The notes beneath the pieces are model-generated. The model saw only the letters and a list, made by a program, of their open reading frames with translations. It searched no databases and was not told where the DNA came from. The translations under genes were made by a program, and so were the position numbers. Positions 14,955 to 22,253 of a stretch of 25,218 nucleotides of DNA are shown here, piece after piece; positions within the stretch are counted from its first letter, which is position 1, and the number at the start of each line of letters is the position of its first letter. The DNA is from Alistipes sp. (GTDB lineage: Bacteria; Bacteroidota; Bacteroidia; Bacteroidales; Rikenellaceae), in NCBI GenBank assembly GCA_017646785.1, contig JAGCLX010000040.1, forward strand, positions 1 to 25,218, read 5' to 3'.

Positions 14955-15950
14955 TTAAAAGTACTCCTCTCTGTAATTGTAGTTGTTGCGGAGCGATTCA
15001 AATGCTTCGAGTGACGATTTTAGAACCTCGGTCTCTTCCTTTATAGAACAATAACTGTCAATGGTTTCGCATAGCTCGTTCCAGCTTATAAGGCGTGGGG
15101 TGGTGGGGTGTGAGTCCGCGGGATACCAGTTAGTAAGTGGTAGCGAGAAGTGATGGCTTAATGCATTGATAACCATTGATGTAGCATTTGCCTTTCCTTG
15201 TCGTGAATAACCCGCAATATGGGGTGTCGCAAGCATGGCGTTGTTGAGCACTATAGGGTTAATGTTTGGCTCACCCTCCCACACGTCAAAGGCGTAGCGA
15301 TGCGAACTATTGGCCACTGCGATGTTGTCTACTACTCCGCCTCTGGATGCGTTTATGATTACAGCATTTGGGTGCATCGTTGCAAGTAGTCTATCGTTCA
15401 ACATATGGTGCGTTGTAGCGTCAAGCGGCGTGTGAAAAGTGATGATGTCAGTCTGTTGGGCTATGGTGTCCAGGAGTAGGAAGTCTCCGCCCTCACGCTC
15501 GTGGCGTGGTGGGTCGCACATCAAGACGTTAAATCCCCAGTGTCGCGCATACTCCACAACAAGGCTTCCGACATTACCCACGCCCACAACGCCTAAGGTG
15601 TAGTCCTCGGGGCGCTTACCATCCTTGATGACGATCTGCTTGAGTGCTGCTGCTACCCACTGCAATACACCTCGCGCATTGCATCCTGCAGCTGAGGCGA
15701 CCTCTATGCCTGCTCCCTTGCAATATGCCTCGTCAATGTGGTCGCGACCTATGGTTGCTGTAGCTATAAACTGCACGGTGCTACCTTCGAGGAGCTCCTT
15801 GTTGCACTGTGTTCGTGTTCGCACAATGAGGGCGTCGGCATCGCGAACAACCTCTCGATTTATGTCAGAGCCACTGCAGTATACCACTTCGGCCCATGGT
15901 TCTACGATACCGTGGATAAATGGAATGGCATTATCTATGATAACTTTCAT
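14955..15950 (-). CDS. pdxB: Erythronate-4-phosphate dehydrogenase
   Basis: NAD-dependent D-2-hydroxyacid dehydrogenase of the DXP-dependent pyridoxal phosphate pathway, oxidising 4-phosphoerythronate. The 331-residue protein starts MKVIIDNAIPF, with FIATATIGRDHIDEAY (61-76) and GCNARGVLQWV (89-99). The Rossmann motif is GVVGVGNVGS (120-129), then CDPPRHEREGGDF (145-157), TFHTPLD (171-177), NASRGGVVDN (200-209), DVWEGEP (222-228) and PHIAGYS (243-249). R203, E227 and H244 would be the catalytic triad. I start at ATG 15950; the longer frame to 15986 adds 12 residues unlike the family. The C-terminal dimerisation domain is shortened relative to E. coli PdxB (about 378 residues). The -7 box TATATTTG lies on the minus strand at 15984-15991. 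Confidence 0.93.
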   Translation of the reverse strand: MKVIIDNAIPFIHGIVEPWAEVVYCSGSDINREVVRDADALIVRTRTQCNKELLEGSTVQFIATATIGRDHIDEAYCKGAGIEVASAAGCNARGVLQWVAAALKQIVIKDGKRPEDYTLGVVGVGNVGSLVVEYARHWGFNVLMCDPPRHEREGGDFLLLDTIAQQTDIITFHTPLDATTHHMLNDRLLATMHPNAVIINASRGGVVDNIAVANSSHRYAFDVWEGEPNINPIVLNNAMLATPHIAGYSRQGKANATSMVINALSHHFSLPLTNWYPADSHPTTPRLISWNELCETIDSYCSIKEETEVLKSSLEAFESLRNNYNYREEYF

Positions 15951-15983
15951 TGATGATTGATGCTGTGAAGTGTAAATTTTTAG

Positions 15984-15991
15984 CAAATATA
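15984..15991 (-). promoter_or_regulatory. -7 promoter element of pdxB
   Basis: The minus strand reads TATATTTG, a perfect TAnnTTTG box, about 33 bases before the ATG at 15950. No clear -33 TTG is seen. Confidence 0.45.
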
Positions 15992-16014
15992 GGCATTATC
16001 TTCGAAAAAAATGC

Positions 16015-16022
16015 TAAATTTG
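16015..16022 (+). promoter_or_regulatory. -7 promoter element of the arginase-fold/nhaA/FKBP operon
   Basis: TAAATTTG, a perfect box, sits 41 bases before the ATG at 16063. It supports that start over the ATG at 16024, which would fall at or before the transcription start. No clear -33 TTG is seen. Confidence 0.45.
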
Positions 16023-16062
16023 CATGATATTTTTGGCACGCAGAAGATATAAAATTACAGCT

Positions 16063-17121
16063 ATGCAGAGCAAGAAGTTTGACCCCAACGGTGCGATACC
16101 AGACAATGGGAACTACTTTGGTATTCCACTCGAGCCAGAGGAGGCTGCCCTTGTGCTTATCTCTGCGCCTTGGGATTTGAGCCTTAAGGTGCGTAATGGC
16201 AGCTCGTATGCCCCCGATGCTATCATCGAGGCATCTCGCTCCGTGGACTTCTTTGAGCCTATGGCTCCCGATAGCTGGCGTAAAGGTATCGCAACTGTCC
16301 CCATCGACTATACCATCCAGGATATGTCACACCGCCTACGTTCCGATGCGGAGCGTATCGTTAAGGTGCATGGCCGACAGGTCGGTATGCCCCTGGATAA
16401 CCTCGTTTATGAGCGTAGCTTACGCCGTGTGAATGATGGCTTTGCCGCGCTTAATGCAAATGTCTACGAGCAGTCGAAGACGTGGTTGCAGAGGGATAAA
16501 ATTGTGGGCCTTGTAGGTGGTGATCAATCCGTTGCCTATGGTCATATACGCGCTGTGGCGGAGCATTATGGCTCGCTTGGCGTGTTGCATATCGATTCGA
16601 GCTGCAACCTTAAGCGTTGCCATCAGGGCTTTGAGTTCTCTCATGCTTCGGTGATGTATAACGTGTTGCGCGATGTGCCACAGGTAGAGCGCCTTGTAGG
16701 TGTCGGTGTTAGAGCCTTTAGCCCCGAGGAGTGGCAGCGTGTAGAGTCGGATGCTCGCATCAAGCTCTTCACGGGTCAGTCAATATGGTCGCGTTATTTC
16801 GAGGGTGAGCTATGGTCGACTATCGTGGGTGAGATTGTGGAGTCGCTGCCCGAAAATGTCTATGTATCTCTCGATATCAATGGCCTTACAATAGAGTGCT
16901 CACCACACAATGGTATGGTTGTGGCGGGAGGTGTGCGTTTCCCCGAGGTGGTCTACTTGTTGGGCAAAATTGTGGATTCGGGTCGTCGTATCGTGGGTTT
17001 TGATCTCTCGGAGGTGGTGCCCGATATGGATGATAAGACCGATGCCGCCATTGCATCACGCCTGCTTTATAACATCTGTAGCATGGCATTGAAGAATCAT
17101 GATGCTCCGATGATACTATAA
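16063..17121 (+). CDS. Arginase/agmatinase-fold protein lacking most metal ligands (probable pseudoenzyme)
   Basis: The 352-residue protein follows the ureohydrolase fold of agmatinase-like proteins throughout: FGIPLEPEEAALVLISAPWD (19-38), then YEQSKTWLQRDKIVGLVGGD (135-154), and SHASVMYNVL (193-202). However, the manganese site is broken. The canonical GGDHS is GGDQS (152-156; His to Gln). DAHAD is DSSCN (178-182; His to Ser, Asp to Asn). SFDIDGLDP is SLDINGLTI (269-277; second Asp to Asn, DP to TI). Only D178 and D271 of six ligands remain. The frame is intact, with no stops, so the protein is made and conserved in shape. It is first in a probable operon with nhaA, 38 bases upstream. A catalytic role is unlikely; a binding or regulatory role is inferred. 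Confidence 0.88.
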   Translation: MQSKKFDPNGAIPDNGNYFGIPLEPEEAALVLISAPWDLSLKVRNGSSYAPDAIIEASRSVDFFEPMAPDSWRKGIATVPIDYTIQDMSHRLRSDAERIVKVHGRQVGMPLDNLVYERSLRRVNDGFAALNANVYEQSKTWLQRDKIVGLVGGDQSVAYGHIRAVAEHYGSLGVLHIDSSCNLKRCHQGFEFSHASVMYNVLRDVPQVERLVGVGVRAFSPEEWQRVESDARIKLFTGQSIWSRYFEGELWSTIVGEIVESLPENVYVSLDINGLTIECSPHNGMVVAGGVRFPEVVYLLGKIVDSGRRIVGFDLSEVVPDMDDKTDAAIASRLLYNICSMALKNHDAPMIL

Positions 17122-17159
17122 CCTAAGCAGTGTGATAACATTATAAATGTAGAGTAACC

Positions 17160-18557
17160 ATGTCACTATTTACTAAATTTGGAAGGGTCAAGCGCAGTCA
17201 TATATTGTCGCAGCGCGGTAGTAATTTCTTGCAAGCACCATGGGCTGGTGGTATAGTGCTTATCGTGTGTGTGATTGTCGCCATGTTGTTGGCCAACCTT
17301 CCCGTCACATCGGAGCTATATCACACCTTCTTGCATACTGATATGGGTATCTATTTCTCTGCGGGAAATGGTAAGATGTTACTCTTCCCGAGAGAGTTTA
17401 GCATAGAGAAGTTTATCAACGATGGACTCATGGTGGTATTCTTCTTTACGGTAGGTCTTGAGATTCGTCGTGAGATATCTGATGGTCAGTTGTCTACACC
17501 TAAGAAAGCAATTCTTCCCATTATAGCAGCGCTTGGTGGTATGCTTGTACCTGCAGGTATCTACACTATATTCAACGCTGGCACTTTGGTGCAGAATGGT
17601 TGGGGTATACCCACTGCAACAGATATCGCTTTTGCTATTGGTATCATGTCGCTTTTGGGTAAGCGAGTGCCCGTATCGCTTAAGGTGTTTTTGACGGCGC
17701 TTGCTGTTGCCGATGACCTTGGTGCTATTCTTGTCATTGCGCTGTTCTATGGTCAGACCCCAAATTTGCTACTGCTTGGTTTCGCTATAGTCATCATGGT
17801 TGGTATCTACTTCATGCGTCGTATTGGTGAGTTTCGCATCATCGCCTACCTTGCTCCTGCAGTAGTTGTGTGGACGTTGTTCTACTATTCGGGAGTCCAT
17901 GCTACGATATCGGGTGTGGCAATGGCTATGCTCATTCCAACAAGACCAAGATATAGTCGTTCATACTATCTGCATAAGGCAGATATGATTGAGAAGGGTA
18001 TTCTCAATGCCAATAATATTGAGGATAAGCACGAGGCTGAGGAGTCACGCCTTTACTATCTACGTCGTATGAAGCAGATATCAGACGGGGCTGCAGGTAT
18101 GAGCCATCGCATGGAGCATCTGCTTATGCCCTATGTTAACTTCATAATCATGCCCATATTTGCTCTGGCTAATGCGGGTGTTCACATCACCTCGGCATCT
18201 TATTTCAATATATTTGAATATGCTCCTGAGGTTGGATCAATAGGCATGGGTATCTTCTTTGGCCTTGTGGTTGGCAAACCTCTTGGTATATCGTTGTTTA
18301 GCTATATTGCCGTTAAGCTGGGCTTGGCTGAGCGACCTGCAGGTGCTACATGGAGAATGCTTGTGGCTGTAGCGTGTTTGGGTGGTATCGGATTTACTAT
18401 GTCGATATTTGTGGATAATCTGGCATTTGACAAAGAGCTGCATCAGCAATTTATTGATATGGGTAAGATCGCCATATTGTTGGCATCGACTACTGCAGCC
18501 CTTGTTGGTTCAGCCCTCATCTATTTTGAGGCACGTAAAGAGAGTAAAACAGAATAA
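17160..18557 (+). CDS. nhaA: Na+/H+ antiporter NhaA
   Basis: Inner-membrane antiporter that expels sodium in exchange for protons, aiding pH and salt homeostasis. The 465-residue protein has the NhaA landmarks: NFLQAPWAGG (22-31), TVGLEIRREISDGQL (97-111), GWGIPTATDIAFAIG (147-161) with D155, and TALAVADDLGAILV (179-192). D185 and D186 match the two ion-binding aspartates (D163/D164 in E. coli), and GKPLGI occurs near the end. It is longer than E. coli NhaA (388) because of a charged insertion at about 262-320. It follows the arginase-fold gene by 38 bases, and an FKBP lipoprotein gene starts 10 bases after its stop. No separate promoter box is seen. Confidence 0.96.
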   Translation: MSLFTKFGRVKRSHILSQRGSNFLQAPWAGGIVLIVCVIVAMLLANLPVTSELYHTFLHTDMGIYFSAGNGKMLLFPREFSIEKFINDGLMVVFFFTVGLEIRREISDGQLSTPKKAILPIIAALGGMLVPAGIYTIFNAGTLVQNGWGIPTATDIAFAIGIMSLLGKRVPVSLKVFLTALAVADDLGAILVIALFYGQTPNLLLLGFAIVIMVGIYFMRRIGEFRIIAYLAPAVVVWTLFYYSGVHATISGVAMAMLIPTRPRYSRSYYLHKADMIEKGILNANNIEDKHEAEESRLYYLRRMKQISDGAAGMSHRMEHLLMPYVNFIIMPIFALANAGVHITSASYFNIFEYAPEVGSIGMGIFFGLVVGKPLGISLFSYIAVKLGLAERPAGATWRMLVAVACLGGIGFTMSIFVDNLAFDKELHQQFIDMGKIAILLASTTAALVGSALIYFEARKESKTE

Positions 18558-18567
18558 TAAGTATATA

Positions 18568-19254
18568 ATGAGAAAGTTGCTTGTAGCTTTAGTCCTGCTG
18601 CCTTTTATGGTTGCATGTGGCGGAAAGCAGGTGGTGCAGACGCCATCACCAACGATGCAGAGTAGAGCAGACTCCATGTCGTATGTTTTGGGTATGAACC
18701 TCGGTCGCAACCTTATGGGTATTGATAGCATGCTCAATGTGGATATGGTGTGTGAGGGCTTGCGTGATACCTATCGAGGTGCAGAGAAGCTCACAGACGA
18801 GGAGGCGCGCATGGCATACCTTAAGTATATGAACTATGATAACTATGAGCGTATTAAGGAGTTCGAGACTCAGTATTTGGCTGAGATACGCCGTGGCGAT
18901 CGTAAGTTCGTGGCTACCAACTCGGGCTTGACATACAAGGTTATAGAGCTTGGCGACTTGAAACATACGGTGCGCAACAATCGCGACACTATGCTTGTGC
19001 GTTATCGTGCGCTTAATATGGCTGGTGGGGTGGTTGATACCACATATCTTCGCGGTGATACCTTGCGCATCGCGGCAGGAAGTGTGCCTAAGGGTATGCT
19101 TGAGGCCACTAAGCTCATCGGTAAAGGTGGTCATATTGAGGCGTGGTTGCCATCGAAGCTCGGCTATGGTGCCGATGGTTGCGACTCATTGGGCGTAGGA
19201 CCCAACACAATTCTATACTATGAGTTGTGGCTCGTTGACGTAGTAAGACGATAA
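18568..19254 (+). CDS. FKBP-type peptidyl-prolyl isomerase lipoprotein (first of two)
   Basis: The 228-residue lipoprotein has signal MRKLLVALVLLPFMVAC with the lipidated Cys at 17, so it acts in the periplasm or on the outer membrane. An FKBP_N-like dimerisation region (DSMSYVLGMNLGRNL, about 35-49, and on to about 115) precedes an FKBP_C domain (about 140-226). In the catalytic domain the VVDTTY Asp and the LGYGADG Tyr are kept. The usual active-site Trp is Met (VPKGMLEA), and the final Phe is Tyr (LYYELWL), so isomerase activity may be reduced. I start at ATG 18568, ten bases after nhaA, because the lipoprotein signal begins there. The next gene is a second FKBP, 18 bases downstream. Confidence 0.88.
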   Translation: MRKLLVALVLLPFMVACGGKQVVQTPSPTMQSRADSMSYVLGMNLGRNLMGIDSMLNVDMVCEGLRDTYRGAEKLTDEEARMAYLKYMNYDNYERIKEFETQYLAEIRRGDRKFVATNSGLTYKVIELGDLKHTVRNNRDTMLVRYRALNMAGGVVDTTYLRGDTLRIAAGSVPKGMLEATKLIGKGGHIEAWLPSKLGYGADGCDSLGVGPNTILYYELWLVDVVRR

Positions 19255-19272
19255 CTTTAATAATAGACAAAC

Positions 19273-20523
19273 ATGAAGAAAATTTTTATTTTGGCAGCAT
19301 GCGTCTTGACGCTTGCATCGTGTGCTGATCACGCAAAGAAGCCTGTGCTCTATTGTGAGCAGGATGCTTCACGACTTTACAACAACCCTGAGGCTGAGAT
19401 GGATACACTCTCTTATGCTGCGGGTATGAACCTCGGTCTTGTACTCTCTATTCAGAATGCTGATTTTGATATCGACACTGAGAAGATGATTGCAATTCTC
19501 GATAAGGAGTTGGCAAAACCAATCGTTGAGCAGGAGTACTTGGATGGCCACAACAAGTTCCTCGGTGACTTCTCAAACACTCGTGTTCGCCCCTACATGA
19601 TGGCAAAGCAGATGAATTCTCGCACAGAGACTGACCGTCCCGACACATTGACTCTCCCAGCTATTTACGACGAGACCTATACTAAGGAGCGTTTCTTCGA
19701 GGCCTTTGGTGCTATGATGGCTAATTCAGTTCGTCAGCAGCGCCTTCCCGTTAACCTCTACTGGGTGTACAAGGCTATGCGTGATGCAGGTAATGTTACT
19801 GACAAGTCGGAGATTGACTCTGTTATGAGCATCACCGAGCAGCAGCTTATCTCTGTTATGTCTAACTACGTGCAGCAGGAGCTTCCCAACTATAACGCTG
19901 AGTTGACAAAGAAGTGGTGTGAGCGTGTAGCCACAAAGGTGGGTGTGAAGCCCATGCTCGATAGCAAGGAGAACCCTACTGGTGTCTACTACCGCATCAA
20001 CAACACTGGTGCTGAGGGTGATATCTTGAGTCCTATTGACTCTATCGCAGTTAAGTATGAGGTTTACTCACGTACAGGTAAGCTTTTGGAGTCTAATCAG
20101 ACATTCGTTGACAACCTCAAGAAGCAGCGCGAGCAGGTGTTGGAGAATAAGATGATGCCCGATAGCCTTCGCAATACATACCTCAAGCAGATTGACGAGG
20201 AGATTGCTAAGAGTGTTGTTCGCAAGCTTCCTCTTAACCGCTTCATGCAGAAGGATATTCAGGACGCTGTTAAGCTCATTGGTAAGGGTGGTAGCGTGAC
20301 TTTGTGGATGGATGCATCGCGTGCTTTGGGTTACCGCGCAGGTCGTGTAGTGCCCATCAACGAGGGTGTTGTGGTAAATGTAGAGCTTCTCGACACCAAG
20401 GCGGTGAAGCCTATGATTATGCCTCGTACCGTATCTCCACAGAACGTAGACAATGCTGATGCTAATAAGGCTAAGGCATCTTCAAAGGTCTCGGTTGTAA
20501 AGTTGGACGAGCCAAAGAAGTAA
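19273..20523 (+). CDS. Divergent FKBP-type lipoprotein with inserted helical segment (second of two)
   Basis: The 416-residue lipoprotein has signal MKKIFILAACVLTLASC, Cys at 17. An FKBP_N-like motif (DTLSYAAGMNLGLVLS, about 43-58) is shared with the preceding gene, showing common ancestry. A long helical region (about 60-240) follows, then an FKBP_C remnant. It begins at about 255 with VKYEVYSRTGKLLESN, is interrupted by about 60 residues of charged helix (VDNLKKQREQVLENKM and on), and resumes at AVKLIGKGGSVTLWMDASRALGY. The catalytic Phe-Asp pair is replaced by Leu-Glu, so a chaperone role without isomerase activity is likely. A Lys/Ala-rich C-terminal tail of about 45 residues is presumably disordered. 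A strong terminator follows. Confidence 0.82.
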   Translation: MKKIFILAACVLTLASCADHAKKPVLYCEQDASRLYNNPEAEMDTLSYAAGMNLGLVLSIQNADFDIDTEKMIAILDKELAKPIVEQEYLDGHNKFLGDFSNTRVRPYMMAKQMNSRTETDRPDTLTLPAIYDETYTKERFFEAFGAMMANSVRQQRLPVNLYWVYKAMRDAGNVTDKSEIDSVMSITEQQLISVMSNYVQQELPNYNAELTKKWCERVATKVGVKPMLDSKENPTGVYYRINNTGAEGDILSPIDSIAVKYEVYSRTGKLLESNQTFVDNLKKQREQVLENKMMPDSLRNTYLKQIDEEIAKSVVRKLPLNRFMQKDIQDAVKLIGKGGSVTLWMDASRALGYRAGRVVPINEGVVVNVELLDTKAVKPMIMPRTVSPQNVDNADANKAKASSKVSVVKLDEPKK

Positions 20524-20533
20524 GGCTAACAAC

Positions 20534-20581
20534 ATATACGAATAAAGGGTTATCCATGTGGATAACCCTTTATTCGTATAT
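20534..20581. terminator. Perfect 22-base-pair bidirectional terminator hairpin
   Basis: Bases 20534-20555 and 20560-20581 are exact reverse complements around the loop ATGT. The stem core is AAAGGGTTATCC. It separates the convergent FKBP and recN genes. Mixed A/T runs flank the stem instead of a pure T-tract, so RNA stabilisation is a possible added role. Confidence 0.85.
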
Positions 20582-20603
20582 GGCGCAAACTCTATCAAAG
20601 AAC

Positions 20604-22247
20604 TTACTTTCCTAATAGTATCTTTGCCTGCTTCATCGCAGCATCCGTGATCTCGCTGCCTGACAACATCTTGGCAATCTCGTTCACACGCTCACCCTTT
20701 GTTAGACGGCGTATGTTTGTGCGTCCCTCATCCTTATACACCACAAAGTGCGCTCCGCTCTTCGATGCCACTTGTGGCAGATGGGTGATGTCGACAATCT
20801 GCATCGATTCCGCAAGGCGTGATATGATATCACCCATTGCATCGGCAATGCGGCCCGATACACCTGTGTCAATCTCGTCGAATATCACTGTAGGCAGCAT
20901 TCTCTTTTCGGCGATAAGAGCCTTGATAGCCAACATTATACGTGATAGCTCACCTCCCGAAGCTATGCGCTCCACAGCTCCTGGCTTCGTAGTGCGATTG
21001 GCGGTGAATAGGTAGGTAATGTTGTCACAGCCAAGTGGTGTGTAACACTCCACCTCGGTAACCTCTACCACAAACTGCGCATCCTCCATGCCCAACATGC
21101 GTAGTGTCGTAGCCACGCTGTTACCCAAGAACTTTGCCACCTCTGTGCGTGACTCATGTAGCACATGTGCTGCAGTGCGGCAAGCGCTGTCTGCCTCGGC
21201 GATGCGAGCCTCAAGCTCCTTAAGTGCTGTGTCGCTGTTATCAATAGTTGCGAGGCGTGCCTCGAACGCTGCTGCCTTAGCCAGGAGGTCGTCATACGAC
21301 TCTGCTCGGTGCTTCATCTCCAACGAGTAGATGGTGTTGAGTCTGTCGCTCAACTTCTGCAACTTCTCGGGGTCGGCGTCGATGCGCTCCACTTCATCCG
21401 CAGCCGTAGCGCTAATGTCTTTAAGCTCTGCGACTACCGACTTTAGACGCTCTGCAATGTTAGCACCCTCCGCGTAGCGCTCGGCAAGAGATTCCAAGTC
21501 GCGCTGTGAGCGTGTGAGCGTAACCACAGCTCCCATATCCTCATTGTCCAGTGCATTGCGTAGTGTTGTGAGCGCCTCGCCAATGCGATCGGCACTCTCC
21601 AGAGTTGCCAACGTCTGCTCTGTTTCAGCCTGCTCGCCCTCCTTAAGCTTTGCTGCACGAAACTCCTCCACGGTGTAGCGCAACCACTCCTCATCTTTAC
21701 GTGCCGACTCCATATCTGCCGCCATAGTGCGGTACTCCGTGCGCAGTGCGTTGAGCATGTTAAGCTTCGAGGTGTATGCCTCCAAGAGTGGGGCGTTGCC
21801 CGCCAGGGTGTCGAGCGTTGTGGTGCGGAACTCCTCCGAAGAGATGATGAGGTTTTGGTGCTGAGAGTGTATATCCACGAGGTGGGCGCCAATCTCTTTG
21901 AGTGTCGCCAACTGCACGGGCACATCGCCCACAAACGAGCGACTCTTACCCGCAGGGGTAATCACGCGGCGTATTGTAATCTCAGGCTCGTAGTCGAGGT
22001 CGTTATCCTCGAATGTATGCTGTAGGTTGAGCTTTGAAATATCGAACGTAGCCTCCACCACGCAGTTGCGTTCAAGGTCCTTAGTCGCCTGGCCCTCGTT
22101 CTTTGCGCCAAGCAACAACCCCAAAGCTCCGAGTAGTATTGACTTACCGGCACCCGTCTCACCAGTGATGATGTTAAGGTGCTCGTCCCACTCAACGTGG
22201 AGCGAGTCGATAAGTGCGTAGTTCTCTATCGTTAGGCTCTTGAGCAT
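20604..22247 (-). CDS. recN: DNA repair protein RecN
   Basis: SMC-like ATPase that acts in double-strand break repair by promoting DNA end cohesion for RecA-dependent recombination. The 547 residues match the usual length (about 550). The N-terminus is MLKSLTIENYALIDSLHVEW; Walker A is GETGAGKS at 29-36; a long coiled coil spans about 150-370. The C-terminal signature (ASGGELSRIMLAIKAL, then VIFDEIDTGVSGRIA, with Walker B Asp457) is followed by DITHLPQVAS. The ATG at 22247 lies six bases beyond the coaBC stop, so it is the last gene of the bamD-rpoZ-coaBC-recN unit. No SOS box is visible. Confidence 0.97.
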   Translation of the reverse strand: MLKSLTIENYALIDSLHVEWDEHLNIITGETGAGKSILLGALGLLLGAKNEGQATKDLERNCVVEATFDISKLNLQHTFEDNDLDYEPEITIRRVITPAGKSRSFVGDVPVQLATLKEIGAHLVDIHSQHQNLIISSEEFRTTTLDTLAGNAPLLEAYTSKLNMLNALRTEYRTMAADMESARKDEEWLRYTVEEFRAAKLKEGEQAETEQTLATLESADRIGEALTTLRNALDNEDMGAVVTLTRSQRDLESLAERYAEGANIAERLKSVVAELKDISATAADEVERIDADPEKLQKLSDRLNTIYSLEMKHRAESYDDLLAKAAAFEARLATIDNSDTALKELEARIAEADSACRTAAHVLHESRTEVAKFLGNSVATTLRMLGMEDAQFVVEVTEVECYTPLGCDNITYLFTANRTTKPGAVERIASGGELSRIMLAIKALIAEKRMLPTVIFDEIDTGVSGRIADAMGDIISRLAESMQIVDITHLPQVASKSGAHFVVYKDEGRTNIRRLTKGERVNEIAKMLSGSEITDAAMKQAKILLGK

Positions 22248-22253
22248 TGGTTA

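Noticed and set aside
16024..16062. Upstream ATG for the arginase-fold protein (adds 13 residues)
   Set aside because: The -7 box at 16015-16022 puts the transcription start at or after this ATG, and the family-like text begins at the ATG at 16063.
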